64,000 nucleotides of DNA from Ampullaceana balthica (GCA_944989445.1 CALYLW010001402.1:1-64000), one strand, 5' to 3'. Shown: positions 11,990-24,458, numbered from the stretch's first letter. Numbers and translations are program-made. The notes: generated by a model not told the origin, from the letters alone.

Positions 11990-12560
11990 GTAGAATAAAC
12001 TTGAAATTCATTGGAATAAATGGATCGAAGAAAAGTGGCTTGCCACTTAGATAAACTATACATCCCATGGTTCGTGAAAAAAATTACGCTTTTCGTCAAT
12101 TAGGCAAAGCAATACCTGATGGTATATTCATTATATTTATAGTTGTCTTAATTTTAGGAAACTAGGTTTGTAAAAATGTATTTTTCCTTCAAAGAAAAAA
12201 ATTCTATACCTGATAGTTATGTACCTGCAATACAAAGTGTAGGCATTACAAATAAGTAATACTAGTTGTAAGGACTTATAGATTGCAATTAACATGAAGT
12301 TAAAGAAATTAATATGATGTTCTTCTCATTAATATTGCGCTTAAGTTCTCTCAATTACAATCTCATATTAAGTGAGTTTATAGTGGTGCTTTTTAGTGCG
12401 GCGTGCATGGTAAATATAGATTCATTGCATGGCACCTATTGCAATAGATCATCTTTTAATTTGTAAATTGTCCCTTATGTGTTTTATGTGAGTTCAAACT
12501 TTTGTCAACGATTTCATTTCCATTTAAAATGTAAATGTCTTATTGAATTTACTGGCTAAA
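11990..12560 (+). repeat. Left-type arm of the palindrome-marked family (E2)
   Basis: It has AAGTGGCTTGCCACTT at 12033-12048 and GTGGTGCTTTTTAGTGCG at 12383-12400. The inner flank (TTTTAATTTGTAAAT, then GTGAGTTC) matches 48530-48780. No matching right arm is found nearby; the hAT element at 12824 and later rearrangement may have removed it. Confidence 0.7.
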
Positions 12561-13099
12561 CAACATAACAATCAAACAACACTATCAAACTAAAATACAA
12601 CACTAAGAATCAGGAAACTCTAACAAACTGAGAGACAACACTTACAATCAAAAAAACTCTTACAGACAGACAATACTAACAAACAGACAACTTTTACACA
12701 AAGACAATTCAAACATCTCTAATATTTAATAAATTTAAAAAATGAGAAATCTCTGACATAAAACAAAAGTAACAATAAGAAGAAACTTATAGACAAACCA
12801 ATTTAAACACAGACAACCCCAACCAGTGGCGTAGCAACGGGTTGGCATCGGGGCAGGATCCAAGGGCGCCAGCTCAAAAGGGCGCCACTAAATTTCTAAT
12901 TTTTATATTAAAATGTATACTGTTTTATGCTGAAAACAACTTAGCTTTTCGTGGACACGAACAAGATGGGAGGTATATTTTTGAATCTGATAAAATTAGT
13001 GTCAGTTTGATGTTGGTTTTAAAAATTCCCTTGAATCACATATTAAAAATCACACTAGCTATTTGTCGCCAACAATCCAGAATGAATTTATTAATTTGT

Positions 13100-14515
13100 T
13101 ATCAGCGAAACTACAAAGTGAAATAATAAAAGAAATTCAAGAACTAAATATTATAGTATAATATTTGATAGCACTCGGGATGTATCTCACAAAGAACAAT
13201 TAGCTGAAATTATTCGGTATTTCAAATTATCAGATAAAGAATATACCATTGAAGAGAGGTTCGTTGGTTTCATAAACAAAACTGAAAAAACATAAGGAAT
13301 TTCCTTGGAAATTAAAGCAGCATTAATTCAAAATGATTTATCACTTGAAGATGTACGTGGCAAAGATAATGGGGCCAACATGGCATGGGAAGTACAAGGG
13401 AATTCAAGCCATACTTGAAAAAGAGAATCCACTTGCTCGATATATCCCACGTCTGCACATACATAGTCTTAATTTGGTAGGTGTGCAAGCGGCCAGCATT
13501 GATGCAGATGTGATATTTTTCGAAACTATACAGGAATTGTACAATTTTTTTCTCCTCGTCAACTAGTAAATAGGAAAGAATATCCCCAGTCACTGAAATC
13601 AGCCTAAAGAAGCATGCGGACACAACATGGTGTTCCAAAGCAAATGCTGTAAGTGCTGCATATGAGCAACTGGAGCAAATTATTTTAGTATTAATTGAAA
13701 TGAAGGATAATCACTTACTTGGTGATGCATTATATGTTGCTAAATCATTGCACCGTAAAATCAATAGTTACAAATTCATTTCGTTTATAACTATTTGGAA
13801 TTTGATATTGGAAAAAATAAAAAAAGTCAATTTAGCACTACAAAAAAAAAGACCAGGATATTTATCGATCATCATTGTTAATAAAAGGACTTATAAATGC
13901 CTTTGAAGATCTAAGAACTATCGAAATCTATACATTTTTTGCCAAACTTGAAGAAATGTCATGTATTAAAATGAAAATCGAGCCAGTTCAAAAAAGGAAA
14001 GCAAAACGAAAACGAATGCCAGGAGAGCATGCTGAAGATGAAGGACCTAACTTGGATTAATTCAAATTTTTGTTGTTGCAATCATTGATTCAATAATGAT
14101 GCAGTTAAAATACAAATTTCTTTCTCTGAAAAACATAGCAGAAGACTTTAACTTTCTGACTGGCAAATCATGCCAATATTTTGCAATGGCAGATTTAGAA
14201 TCTAATGCTATTCTATTATCAGGCAATTATCCTGAAATAAATAAGAGCAATTTATAATTGAAATAAACTGCTTTAAACACCAAATGATTTAACTATTGCA
14301 AAACAAAAAACCCGATGACGTCATGTTTCATTTAGATCTTCTAAATGTTCTCGCTACATGGGAGTGCCAAGAATAGTAACCGAGTATGGAACGAGCTCTA
14401 AAAACATTTCTTACAATGCCAACCACAGTAGCCACTACTGAAAGGAATTTCAGCAAACTAAAAATTATCAAAAAATTACTTGAGATCGACGTCAGGTCAA
14501 CAACGCACATCATCT
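13100..14515 (+). pseudogene. hAT transposase pseudogene (ZMYM1/DUF4371-like)
   Basis: Pieces in several frames spell a hAT transposase. DSTRDVSHKEQLAEIIRYF from 13167 carries the first catalytic Asp region. DVRGKDNGANMAWEVQG near 13350 matches the family's DG/DN-x-A-x-NM block with the second acidic residue. PRLHIHSLNLVGVQAA (about 13447-13495) matches the CxHSLNLV block. A helical insertion follows (13600-13870). The C-terminal dimerisation block ATTERNFSKLKIIKKLLEI starts near 14428. Frameshifts and stops occur about every 100-200 bp, and the N-terminal zinc-finger region is not visible. It is inactive. The family assignment rests on motif spacing and wording and is fairly secure at superfamily level. 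Confidence 0.82.
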
Positions 14516-15335
14516 CTAGCTCTTCACATCATCTCTAGCTCTTCACATCATCTCTAGCTCTTCACATCATCTCTAGCTCTTCACATCATCTCTAGCTCTT
14601 CACATCATCTCTAGCTCTTCACATCATCTCTAGCTCTTCACATCATCTCTAGCTCTTCACATCATCTCTAGCTCTTCACATCATCTCTAGCTCTTCACAT
14701 CATCTCTAGCTCTTCACATCATCTCTAGCTCTTCACATCATCTCTAGCTCTTCACATCATCTCTAGCTCTTCACACCATCTCTAGCTCTTCACATCATCT
14801 CTAGCTCTTCACACATCTCTAGCTCTTCACACCATCTCTATCTCTTCACATCATCTCTAGCTCTTCACATCATCTCTAGCTCTTCACACCATCTCTAGCT
14901 CTTCAAATCATCTCTAGCTCTTCACATCATCTCTAGCTCTTCACATCATCTCTAGCTCTTCACTTCATCTCTAGCTCTTCCCATCATCTCTAGCTCTTCA
15001 CACCATCTCTAGCTCTTCACACCATCTCTAGCTCTTCACACCATCTCTAGCTCTTCACATCATCTCTATCTCTTCACACCATCTCTAGCTCTTCACACCA
15101 TCTCTAGCTCTTCACACCATCTCTAGCTCTTCACACCATCTCTAGCTCTTCACATCATCTCTAGCTCTTCACATCATCTCTAGCTCTTCACATCATCTCT
15201 AGCTCTTCACATCATCTCTAGCTCTTCACATCATCTCTAGCTCTTCACATCATCTCTAGCTCTTCACATCATCTCTAGCTCTTCATATCATCTCTAGCTC
15301 TTCACAACATCTTTAGCTCTTCACACCATCTCTAA
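14508..15335. repeat. 19-bp minisatellite, about 43 copies, grown from the transposase 3' end
   Basis: The unit is CATCATCTCTAGCTCTTCA. Its first copy is continuous with the transposase reading frame just after the dimerisation block (ACGCACATCATCTCTAGC), so the unit derives from coding sequence. CAT/CAC and single-base variants are interspersed. Confidence 0.95.
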
Positions 15336-16036
15336 CTCTTCTTTCAATCGAAAGTAAACTTACCAGTCAAATCAAACTTCGATGAAATAATCACCAATTT
15401 TGCAAACATTAAAGCAAGAAAAGTTAAGCTTTGAACCTTTGATATAGGACATATGAGTGGATTGGTGGAGTGTTACTTAAATTCACTTTTAATTTTGAGT
15501 TTCTATCGTTATGTATGAGATAATGAGTTTGACACATTGACACTATTGTTTTTATTTATAATACATGATACTTCAAGTTTTGCAGTATTCTTTATTAACG
15601 CAACAATATCCCGTTTTATCCTTCAATTTATTTGGTATTATTTATTAAATAATATATAATAAACTGCAAATTAGTATTGTTCCTGCACATGTCTTACGCA
15701 TTTTTTTAAAATTCACGTTGTATGACTGTCACTGTCAGACTACGTAATTATTGTCTAACAAATGAAAAATCGCAAAGCTGAAACTTGTCAATTTATCAAG
15801 GGTGCCAAAAATAAATTAGCCAAGGGCGCCAAAAAACTAGTTACGCCTCTGGCACACAATCTTAACATCACCACCTTTCTAATCCAGGTGTATAGAGCAA
15901 TATACGAGCATATCTTGATGTAACATGATGGAGGAGATAAAATAAACTTTCTACCTTATGCTTACTTTTATTGTTGAGTATTCCTGTATAGTTAGGATAT
16001 CAATTTTAAATACTAATTTGTTTGTTATTATTTCAA

Positions 16037-16208
16037 AACGTATATTTACTATATACCGAGATTAAATCGACAACGTATATTTACTATATACCGAGATTAA
16101 ATCCACAACGTATATTTACTATATACCGAGATTAAATCCACAACGTATATTTACTCTATACCGAGATTAAATCCACAACGTATATTTACTATATACCGAG
16201 ATTAAATC
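16037..16208. repeat. 35-bp tandem repeat, 5 copies
   Basis: The unit is AACGTATATTTACTATATAC followed by CGAGATTAAATCCAC. It directly abuts the left end of the next repeat element. Confidence 0.94.
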
Positions 16209-16213
16209 TATTT

Positions 16214-16877
16214 TAAATCCTTTATATTAACTCGTGGTGTCTGCGGCCGACCGACTGACCGACCGACCGCCCTCGTCACCAAAACTTTTGAGCGATTTGT
16301 AACCCACTTGCTCGTAAGCTAGCGAGCTGAAATTTTGCAGGCAGTTTCGTACCGATAATAAAAACAATGTATCAAAATTTCAGATCGATCGCATGTACCG
16401 TAATTAAAGTATTTATTTTTTAGATTATTTTATTTATTCCTATGTATCATGCTATTTTTTTAGATAGAGCGTCACGGTGCGTATTATATTGAACAACCTT
16501 TCTGTCGCTCAATAAGGTGCGTATTTTATTGACAGCTCTTTTTATAAACATATTCCTGATCGGTGTGCATTATATTAAACATGTTTTACGACACAACTGC
16601 AATTTTATATTTCTGGATGGTCTGGCATTGCGTATTATAATGAACATTCTTTTAATTACTTCTCGTACATAAAGGATTTATAGTCAAAAACTTGGTTTTT
16701 TACGGGTTTTTCTTATTAAATTCTTTATATTAACTCGTGGTGTCTGCGGCCGACCGACCGACCGCATTTATCGCCAATACTTTTGATCGATTTTTAACCC
16801 ACTTGCTCGCAAGATAGCGAGCTGAAATTTTGCAGGCAGTTTCGTACCGATGATAAAAACAATGTATCAAAATTTCA
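16214..16877 (+). mobile_element. AAATCCTTTAT element, tandem pair (second copy truncated)
   Basis: The first unit runs from AAATCCTTTATATTAACTCG to the inverted ACATAAAGGATTTA near 16680, followed by a linker (AAAACTTGGTTTTTTACGGG). A second unit starts at 16717 and is cut at 16877 by the 30-bp array. The family has 13-bp inverted ends, a GC-rich CGACCGACCGACCG tract and four spaced copies of GGTGCGTATTATATTGAACA-like sequence. It has no coding capacity. Other copies are at 21458-22406 (reverse, again a pair) and 56092-56582. Confidence 0.8.
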
Positions 16878-17518
16878 GAATGACCTTACTGATGGCATAC
16901 ACCAGTGAAATGAGCTTACTGATGGTATACACCAGTGAAATGATCTTACTGATGGCATACACCAGTGAAATGACCTTACTGATGGCATACACCAGTGAAA
17001 TGAGCTTACTGATGGCATACACCAGTGAAATGACCTTACTGATGGCATGTAACACCCGTGCAATGAGCTTACTGATGGCATAAACCAGTGAATTGAACTT
17101 ACTGATGGTATACACCAGTGAAATGACCTTACTGATTGCATACACCAGTGAAATGACGTTACTGATGGTATACACCAGTGAAATGACCTTACTGATGGCA
17201 TACACCAGTGAAATGAGCTTACTGATGGTATACACCAGTGAAATGATCTTACTGATGGCATACACCCGTGAAATGATCTTACTGATGGTATACACCAGTG
17301 AAATGACCTTACTGATGGCATACGCCAGTGAAATGAGCTTACTGATGGTATACACCAGTGAAATGATCTTACTGATGGCATACACCAGTGAAATGATCTT
17401 ACTGATGATATACACCAGTGAAATGACCTTACTGATGGCATACACCAACGAAATGACGTTACGGATGGCATACGCCAGTGAAATGACCTTACTGATGGCA
17501 TACACCAGTGAAATGAGA
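16878..17518. repeat. 30-bp minisatellite, about 21 copies
   Basis: The unit is GACCTTACTGATGGCATACA followed by CCAGTGAAAT. The length is divisible by three, so both strands are open for 140-210 codons. These frames are artefacts. Confidence 0.96.
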
Positions 17519-17548
17519 TAGTTGTAATCGGACTAACTATTTATCTGG

Positions 17549-18060
17549 GTTAGGAGAATCCTAACAATCGATTGACATTGTTTACCTTTTAAAGGGGTCG
17601 AGATCAAGTTACAGAGCACTTGAATGAAATATAGAGGTTTTCTTTTTGAGTACAAGCGGTAAATGTGCAGTGTAAGCTTAAGCAATGAGATAATCATGCA
17701 TGTTAAAATACATATAACAATTGTATTGCTTGTGTTATATTTGAACTAAATAAGATTTTAAAATCTAATGTGTTTATACAATTTCATGTTTCTAAAAAAA
17801 ATGTATGTTACGTTCATACAAAAAAACTAAGTAACACAAGTAATTAATTATAAGTGTAATAGAAATATAAATTATATATTACATATATTAACGTTTTATA
17901 AATACAACAGTTCTTAGCATTAATCCTCCAAAGTAAGTTTGGTTTTTAAAAAAAAACAATTTAAATTTCATGTTAAATAAAACAGCACCATTGCTTTGAG
18001 GTGCATCGCTAACATGAAAACTAATTTTTATTGACATAATTTAACAATATAGAAAACTGT
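17549..18060 (+). repeat. Left-type arm of the palindrome-marked family (E3)
   Basis: It starts with the palindrome-like GGTTAGGAGAATCCTAAC, then has GATTGACATTGTTTACC, AAGTTACAGAGCACTT (17606-17621) and GCACCATTGCTTTGAGGTGC (17985-18004). It leads straight into the 20-bp array. A right-hand partner is not identified. Confidence 0.65.
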
Positions 18061-18107
18061 CACGTTGATCTTTATTTTCTACAAATTTTTATATGTACAG
18101 TTACATG

Positions 18108-18905
18108 AACACTGTTTCAGTTAGTGGAGTACTCTTTCATTTAGGTGAGTACTGTTTTCGTTAGGTGAGTACTGTTTTAGTTAGGTGAGTACTGTTTTAG
18201 TTAGGTGAGTACTGTTTCAGTTAGGTGAGTACTGTTTTAGTTAGGTGAGTACTGTTTCAGTTAGTGGAGTACTCTTTCATTTAGGTGAGTACTGTTTTCG
18301 TTAGGTGAGTACTGTTTTAGTTAGGTGAGTACTGTTTCAGTTAGGTGAGTACTGTTTTTGTTAGGTAATTACTGTTTCAGTTAGGTGAGTTCTGTTTTAG
18401 TAGGTGAGTACTGTTTCAGTTAGGTGAGTACTGTTTCAGTTAGATGAGTACTGTTTCAGTTAGGTGAGTACTGTTTTTGTTAGGTAATTACTGTTTCAGT
18501 TAGGTGAGTTCTGTTTTAGTAGGTGAGTACTGTTTCAGTTAGGTGAGTACTGTTTTAGTTAGGTGAGTACTGTTTCAGTTAGATGAGTACTGTTTCAGTT
18601 AGATGAGTACTGTTTTAGTTAGGCGAGTACTGTTTCAGTTAGGTGAGTACTGTTTCAGTTAGGTGAGTACTGTTTTTGTTAGGTAATTACTGTTTTAGTT
18701 AGGTGAGTTCTGTTTTAGTAGGTGAGTACTGTTTCAGTTAGGTGAGTACTGTTTCAGTTAGGTGAGTAATGTTTCAGTTAGGTGAGTACTGTTTCAGTTA
18801 GGTGAGTAATGTGTTAGTTTGGTGAGTACTCTTTCAATAAGGAAAGAACTGATTTAGTTAGTTTGGTACTTTTTCAGTTAGTTGAGTAATGTTTCAGTTA
18901 GGTGG
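18108..18905. repeat. 20-bp minisatellite, about 40 copies
   Basis: The unit is AGTTAGGTGAGTACTGTTTC. The same unit, reverse-complemented, forms the array at 26891-27112. Both arrays lie just inside arms of the palindrome-marked family. Confidence 0.95.
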
Positions 18906-19263
18906 ACAAATATTAATATTTTTTACTTAGATTTCTATTAGGGTTCGAACATTTACTGTAATCGGAAGTGGTATTTACCACGATTCCACGCTAAATGAAT
19001 ATTTTTTATCATGGACCACCAATAATAGGAAATGATATTCAAAACTTTGGCGGGAGTGTATTGAACAACTTTCCAAGTTTTCATAACTATCTGTTGAGTG
19101 GTGTAGCAATGAATCAAGACAATTATAATAAAATTTATTTTTATTATCTGGTAAACAGAGTATAATGGGTTGTAGCTATGTAAAATATACAAATTGAGAT
19201 TTGGACTTATCTCGACGTTATATACATTACTGACTCAGAAAATAAAAGTTATACAATCTTATC
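18906..19263. other. Spacer without recognised features
   Basis: A 54-codon frame from about 18995 (containing GPPIIGNDIQNFGGSVLNNF) and a 79-codon minus frame are open, but I match neither to a family. Confidence 0.4.
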
Positions 19264-19515
19264 TTTGTGTTTGTGAATCAGTGTGTGTGGGTGTCATTTT
19301 GTTTCAATGTGCGTTTGTGTATCAACATGTCTGTTTCAAAGTGTGTGTGTGTCAATTTAAGTGTGTGTGTATGTTTCAGTGTGTGTGTAGCAAAATGTTT
19401 TTGCAGTGTGTGTATCAGTAGGTGTGTGTGTGTGAGATCGTTATCTGTTGATGTGTTCATGCTCCCCCCACCCAACGACCGAATCGGTCACAGGACTGAT
19501 GATGATGATAATGAA
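19264..19515. repeat. GT-rich tract plus (GAT)n retroelement-like tail
   Basis: Degenerate GTGTGT sequence (19264-19440) is followed by GACCGAATCGGTCACAGGAC and TGATGATGATGAT. The latter resembles the 3' end of RTE-type LINEs or the SINEs that share their tails. I cannot assign a family. Confidence 0.5.
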
Positions 19516-19689
19516 TTTTACAATGCTAATACTTTTGAGAACTTAGTGATTCGACTTTATTTATGCTGTAAAACATTGTTCCGCTAAAATGTAATCTAAA
19601 AAGTACATTACTCATTGAGCTATGACGTTTTCCGGTTTTAGAAATGACAACCCCTATTGATCGAGTTTTATATTATTGTATTATTATAT

Positions 19690-19885
19690 TATTGTATCGA
19701 GTCCACCCAGCTCTTAGTGGGTACCCGACGTCAGTTGGGGTAGTAAAGGCGGCTGGGCATTGTGCTAGCCACACAATCCCCTCGTATGCCGTGGCTATTG
19801 AAACTTGTGAAGACTGTTTAACCTGCCCTATAGACCATTCATGGTCTGAGAGGGAAATTACTACTATCGTAGCAGCAAAAAAATA
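19690..19885 (+). mobile_element. SINE-like module
   Basis: GGGTACCCGACGTCAGTTGG, then GTAGTAAAGGCGGCTGGGCA, then TGGCTATTGAAACTTG, ending with CCTATAGACCATTCATGGTC. The last segment forms a perfect 6-bp hairpin (GACCAT-TC-ATGGTC). The layout resembles SINE sequences I associate with molluscs and other marine invertebrates. No clear tRNA head is visible. Confidence 0.5.
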
Positions 19886-21457
19886 TAATTTTCATTAGCT
19901 CTTCACCACAAATCCATAATTTTAATTTTACTCATTATATAACAGTTATAAGAAAGAGCTTGCAATTAATTGACATAGTTTCCCTATTTAAAGGTTACGA
20001 CGTTAAGTGGCCTGCCATTTAGATATAGAGGACATGTCAACACAGCAACGGAAATGTATACACTTGCCTACATACAAAAATGACATCTCATCTGACAGTT
20101 AAACCACTCTCTGCCGTAGAAATGTTGTCTGCGACAACTCGTTAAAGAACATTTATTCCCTTACTGACCTTATTATTGATCTTATCTCATTGGTCTATTT
20201 AGAAGTCAATTGTGGAGCCACGTTTCTTTGTAAGATATGTTATCGAAACTGTTCTATGGTCTAAAGAGTTTTTATGACTTTGAACTAAAAAGATGTTGCG
20301 CAATCACAAAACATGTAAGTGTTTATGACAGTAACTTACTCAAACAATTTTTGGGGTCTCCCGAATAAGTGGAAGTCCTACGCTATAGCTTGTTTAGCTT
20401 ATAGGTGAATACAGCACTGTGTATACCAGGGGTAAGAGAAAACTAGTAATTCATTGGCACAGTATCCCTTATTAAAGGGAACGAAGTTAAGTGGCAAGCC
20501 ACTTATAATAAATAGAATCCAAAATGTTTATACGTAACGCATATGAGTAAAAAACAAACCAGACATTAAATATGTGACAGGATTAAATTAAATTCATAGG
20601 TTCCATAATTTTAATTAAAACTGATTTTAAAAATCCCTTTTTTCGTAAAATTAAATATTTCTTTAAGTATAATTTCGTGTGACGTAAAACATAAGATTTA
20701 CGTAATACAAATCAAGAATACTGATTCTCATAGACTATATAGAAACATTGAATACAAGTTAAAGAAATTTTTTAATGATCTTCTCATTTATCTTGCGGAT
20801 TAATTTGTTTTACTTACAACATCATATAAAATAGATCACTACTGGTGCTTTTTAGTGCGCGCTGACAGGGAATACAAAATTAATTCAAGTCAGATAAGAC
20901 AAAGAAAGCTTTTTAATGTAAAGATTTTCCCTCGTTGTTTTACTTTTAAAAAAAGTATTTCTATTTATATATTACATTTATATAGTTTAAAAGTCATTTA
21001 TTCTCATATCTTTTAAATTTAAATAATATTTATGTAATAAAGCAAAGTTGTCATTTATCAATTACTTTACTGATTTCATTGTCAATTTTCCGACGATTCT
21101 ATATAACACTAACACGCACACATATACAGATTTAAGTAATGTACACAATCTAAAGTAGACTGCATATACAACAATAATATATATGTTTTAAATAAAACTT
21201 GATACAATTATAAAGTAGACTTGTATCTATAAAAATTTACCTAAAATAACGAGCTATAAGCTCGTCAAAAAGAAAGTTAAAATAATGCAAAGATCAATAA
21301 TTATTTAACAGAGTTTACAAAACGAATCTATTCCTTAAAGTATTTTGTTAGCCTCAAAAATGTAATTCTTCGTTAATTAAACAAATTATTTATTTACATA
21401 TAAGTCTTATTAATAAAATATTTAAAAAAACGTTAAAAAAACACTCTAAATCACTCT

Positions 21458-22406
21458 AAATCCTTTATGTATGAGACGTAACTAAAGGAATTTTCATTAT
21501 AATACGTAGCGCAAGACCATCCAAAAATTAAAAATTGCAGTTGTGTCGTAAAACATGTTTAATATAATGCGCACCGATCAGTAATATGTTTATAAAAAGT
21601 GTTGTCAATAAAATACGCACCTAACTGCGCGACAGAAAGGTTGTTCAATATAATGCGCACCCTTACACTCTATCTCAAAAAAATAACATGATACATAGGA
21701 ATAAATAAAATAATTTAAAAAATCAGTAATTCAATTAAGGTACATGCGATCGATCTGAAATTTTGATATTTAGTTTTATTCATTGCCACCAAACTGCCTG
21801 CTAAAATTCAGCTCGCTAGCTTACGAGGAAGTGGGTTAAAAATCGATCCAAAGTTTTGGCGACGAGCAATCAAGGGTGCAGACACCACGAGTTAATATAA
21901 AGGATTTAAAAACCCTTAAGAAACCAAGTTTTTGACTTTAAATCCTTTATGTACGAGACATAGCTAAAAGAATGTTCATTACAATACGCAGAGCACGACA
22001 ATTCAAATATACAAAATTTTAGTTATGTCTCTTAATACATGTTTAAATGCCCACCGATCGGGAATATATTTTTTTAAAAAATTATAGTCCATATAATACG
22101 CACCGAATAGCGCAAAAGGAAAGTATTAAAAAAAGGTTGTTCAATATAATACGCACCGCGACACTGTCTTTAAAAAATACCATGATACATAGAGAAAATT
22201 AAATAATCTAAAAATTTGATAATTTAATTATTACAGTACATGCGATTATTCTGAAATTTTAAAGCATCGTTTTTATTATCGATACAAAACTGCATGCAAA
22301 ATTTCAGCTCGCTAGCTTACGAGAAAGTGGGTTAATAATCGATTCCAAGTTTTTTTCGACAAGCAATCAACCAACCAGACACCACGAGTTAATATAAAGG
22401 ATTTAA
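21458..22406 (-). mobile_element. AAATCCTTTAT element, tandem pair in reverse orientation
   Basis: Two units (21458-21908 and 21939-22406) share one linker (CCAAGTTTTTGACTTTAAAT). Each ends ACGAGTTAATATAAAGGATTT and contains spaced ATAATACGCACC motifs. It is inserted within copy I between blocks that are adjacent in copies II and III. Confidence 0.8.
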
Positions 22407-22784
22407 AAAATAATTTAATTTAGGAAATCTATCTAAGATAACTGAGGTCTGATGATAATGCATATTTGGGTCTGGTATATTTACGATTTAAGATAGAATT
22501 GTTGTGTCAATTGATATATATGTAAATGGTTTGGTTTTTATATGTGTTTAATAGGCGTTCTCACAATACAAACTTTCGTGCTATAAATCCTTCAAATACT
22601 ATTTTCAACAAAATAAATATAATTTGCATATTATATACAAAAGTATAACTTTTTCACAACGTTGAGACATCAGCCACACACATTACTTTCTATAAACACG
22701 AATAATACTCTCAAACATTCTTCCCCCTTTCTTCCCGCGCTTTCACTCACGTGACCTCTCCGTCATCCATCTCGTGATTCACAC

Positions 22785-22812
22785 GTGACAATACACCCAT
22801 TCCTGGCTGGTC
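22785..22812 (-). repeat. Single-copy progenitor of the 24-bp array unit
   Basis: On the minus strand, CCAGCCAGGAATGGGTGTAT then TGTCAC follows the GCTGCCTGCCGA block exactly where copies II-a and III have 55-72 tandem units. Confidence 0.82.
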
Positions 22813-24090
22813 GGCAGGCAGCAGGAATAACGGCTTTTTTTGGTATTAATCTATATTTTTATTAAACATTTTTTGTATAACTTTATACAATAGAGGTTAG
22901 AAGAAGACAAAACATAGTATAAAATGTTATAGTAATACATCATTGTTTATGAAGCAATGTAAAACATTAAATACATTGTAGGAAATGGAATATTTCAGTT
23001 GAACTTACATTTAAGGTAACTTGTTTTGATAGGACGTCACATTTCTTATACACCCCCTCCCCTTCGTCACACATCGTAACAAATGCGTGACCCCCTCTCC
23101 CCCCTCTAGGTGCGTGACGTCATTTAAGGGCGAGCATTAACCGTTTAAAAAATGACAGTTTAAACTTTAACCATTCGATAGCAGGAATGACGTCATTATT
23201 TATTAGTTTGTAAGACCTACAAGGGAATGTACCACATTTAACCACACCACGTCTGTTGGAGACGTCGTGATTACCTCTCTTGTATGATTCACGTCAACTC
23301 AGTATATTAAAAAGATGTTAGGAAAAAAATAATTTCTTGAGCTTACAGAGTCAACAGTGATGATTAAATGGGATTTTAAAATAAAATTACACGTATGTTG
23401 CCCTTAATCTTAATCGTAACGCGTAATAAGTTAATTCTGAATAACTGAAATTACGTTTAACTGGTCCTTATTCTAAAAAAAAAGACATTATTTGTGGCAA
23501 AACGTTTTGGAAAAATGTTGTTTTTTTTAACTCTTAAAATATAATAACAACTTAATGGTTTCTTTGAATTAGCTCTCTTCTGAGATCGTTTCAACGCAGG
23601 ACGGGTAACATAATATAATATAGTTTTAAAAGGTGATTTAAAAAAATGTATATGATTTACTGAAAAGTTAAAGATATGTAATTTAAGATAAAAACATGGT
23701 TCCAAAGAAAAAAAAATCGATAAGCGCCGTTCACCAGTTTTATTAAGTTCGTATCTGAGTGATATATAAATACGAGTCTGTAGCTATGAGTAAATTTCAA
23801 GAGGGTTGATAGACATATAAAAGTTACTAGGATAGAAATAAAGCGTTTTATTTCATACATTAAAAAGAAACAAAATAATAATTACATTTGGCAGAAATAG
23901 TGACGTCATTTACCATTATTCCGTTTCGCGATTAACAATAAATAACCTAAACGGCTACCATTTCTTTCTGTCTTTTTTTTCTAATTACTTTAATTTTATC
24001 TAAACATTTTATATAACTCTTTACATATGTTTATGTTATCTAAATGATAGCGTATGTGCATTTATTTGTTTAGGCTTTAACACGTTCTTA

Positions 24091-24458
24091 ATTTTGGTCT
24101 TATTGCATAAAATGTAGACTACGCCGAAATCAATATAAAATATATAACAGGAATATAATCAAAGGGAACTCATTAATTGTCTAATATATAACTTAACTTA
24201 TCTTATTATTGAATAAATGATTCATCTCGTTTTGACTAATTTGTATAATGAATGCATTACACAAATTATATTCAATATAAGTTGAATGGTATGCCTTAAA
24301 AAAATGATTTAATTTTTAAAGTTTAGATATTTATTTTACTAAAACCAATGTAGTGCCCTTCATACAAACATATTTTATAAAATTTTCTTCACTAACACAC
24401 GAAGTACCTCTCTCGGAATATATACGTGCAGTGGAGTTTACTATATTCGGGTAAAACA
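24091..24458. other. Unique spacer between copy I and the eIF2-alpha pseudogene
   Basis: AT-rich sequence. I recognise no repeat or frame. Confidence 0.5.

Larger units (their letters stand above)
12824..15851 (+). mobile_element. hAT transposon of the ZMYM1-like type, inactive
   Basis: The ends are CAGTGGCGTAGCAACGG and, inward from the right, CAGAGGCGTAACTAG, with subterminal AAGGGCGCCA repeats at both ends. These are typical hAT termini. The flanking 8-mers (ACCCCAAC, GCACACAA) do not match, so the duplication is lost or one end is rearranged. It contains one broken transposase gene and a large array. Confidence 0.82.
19975..24090 (-). repeat. Long dispersed repeat, inverted copy I
   Basis: Read on the minus strand, it matches copies II (35810-43293) and III (55690-61720). 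Blocks from right to left are: an AAACGCTTTATTT block (23840); an ACCCGTCCTGCGTTGAAACG block (23590-23610); the CACGCATTTGTTAC / GACGAAGGGGAGGGGG block (about 23050-23100); a single 24-bp unit (22785-22812); AAGCACCAGTAGTGATC (20835-20850); and AAGTGGCTTGCCACTT (20489-20504). It also holds the undisturbed AACGTGGCTCCACAATTGAC site near 20215-20230 that is interrupted in copy III. A second palindrome (20005-20020) lies further out. It carries no genes. Confidence 0.82.

Noticed and set aside
14508..15335. CRISPR-like array
   Set aside because: The repeats are contiguous, with no unique spacers, and the sequence is clearly eukaryotic. The same applies to all other arrays here.
12816..15859. 8-bp target duplication for the ZMYM1-like hAT
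   Set aside because: The flanking 8-mers ACCCCAAC and GCACACAA do not match.
16850..17521. Frames of 140-212 codons in the 30-bp array
   Set aside because: Period divisible by three, open on both strands at once.
18995..19160. 54-codon plus-strand frame with GPPIIGNDIQNFGGSVLNNF
   Set aside because: The composition looks protein-like, but I match it to no family and it lacks context.
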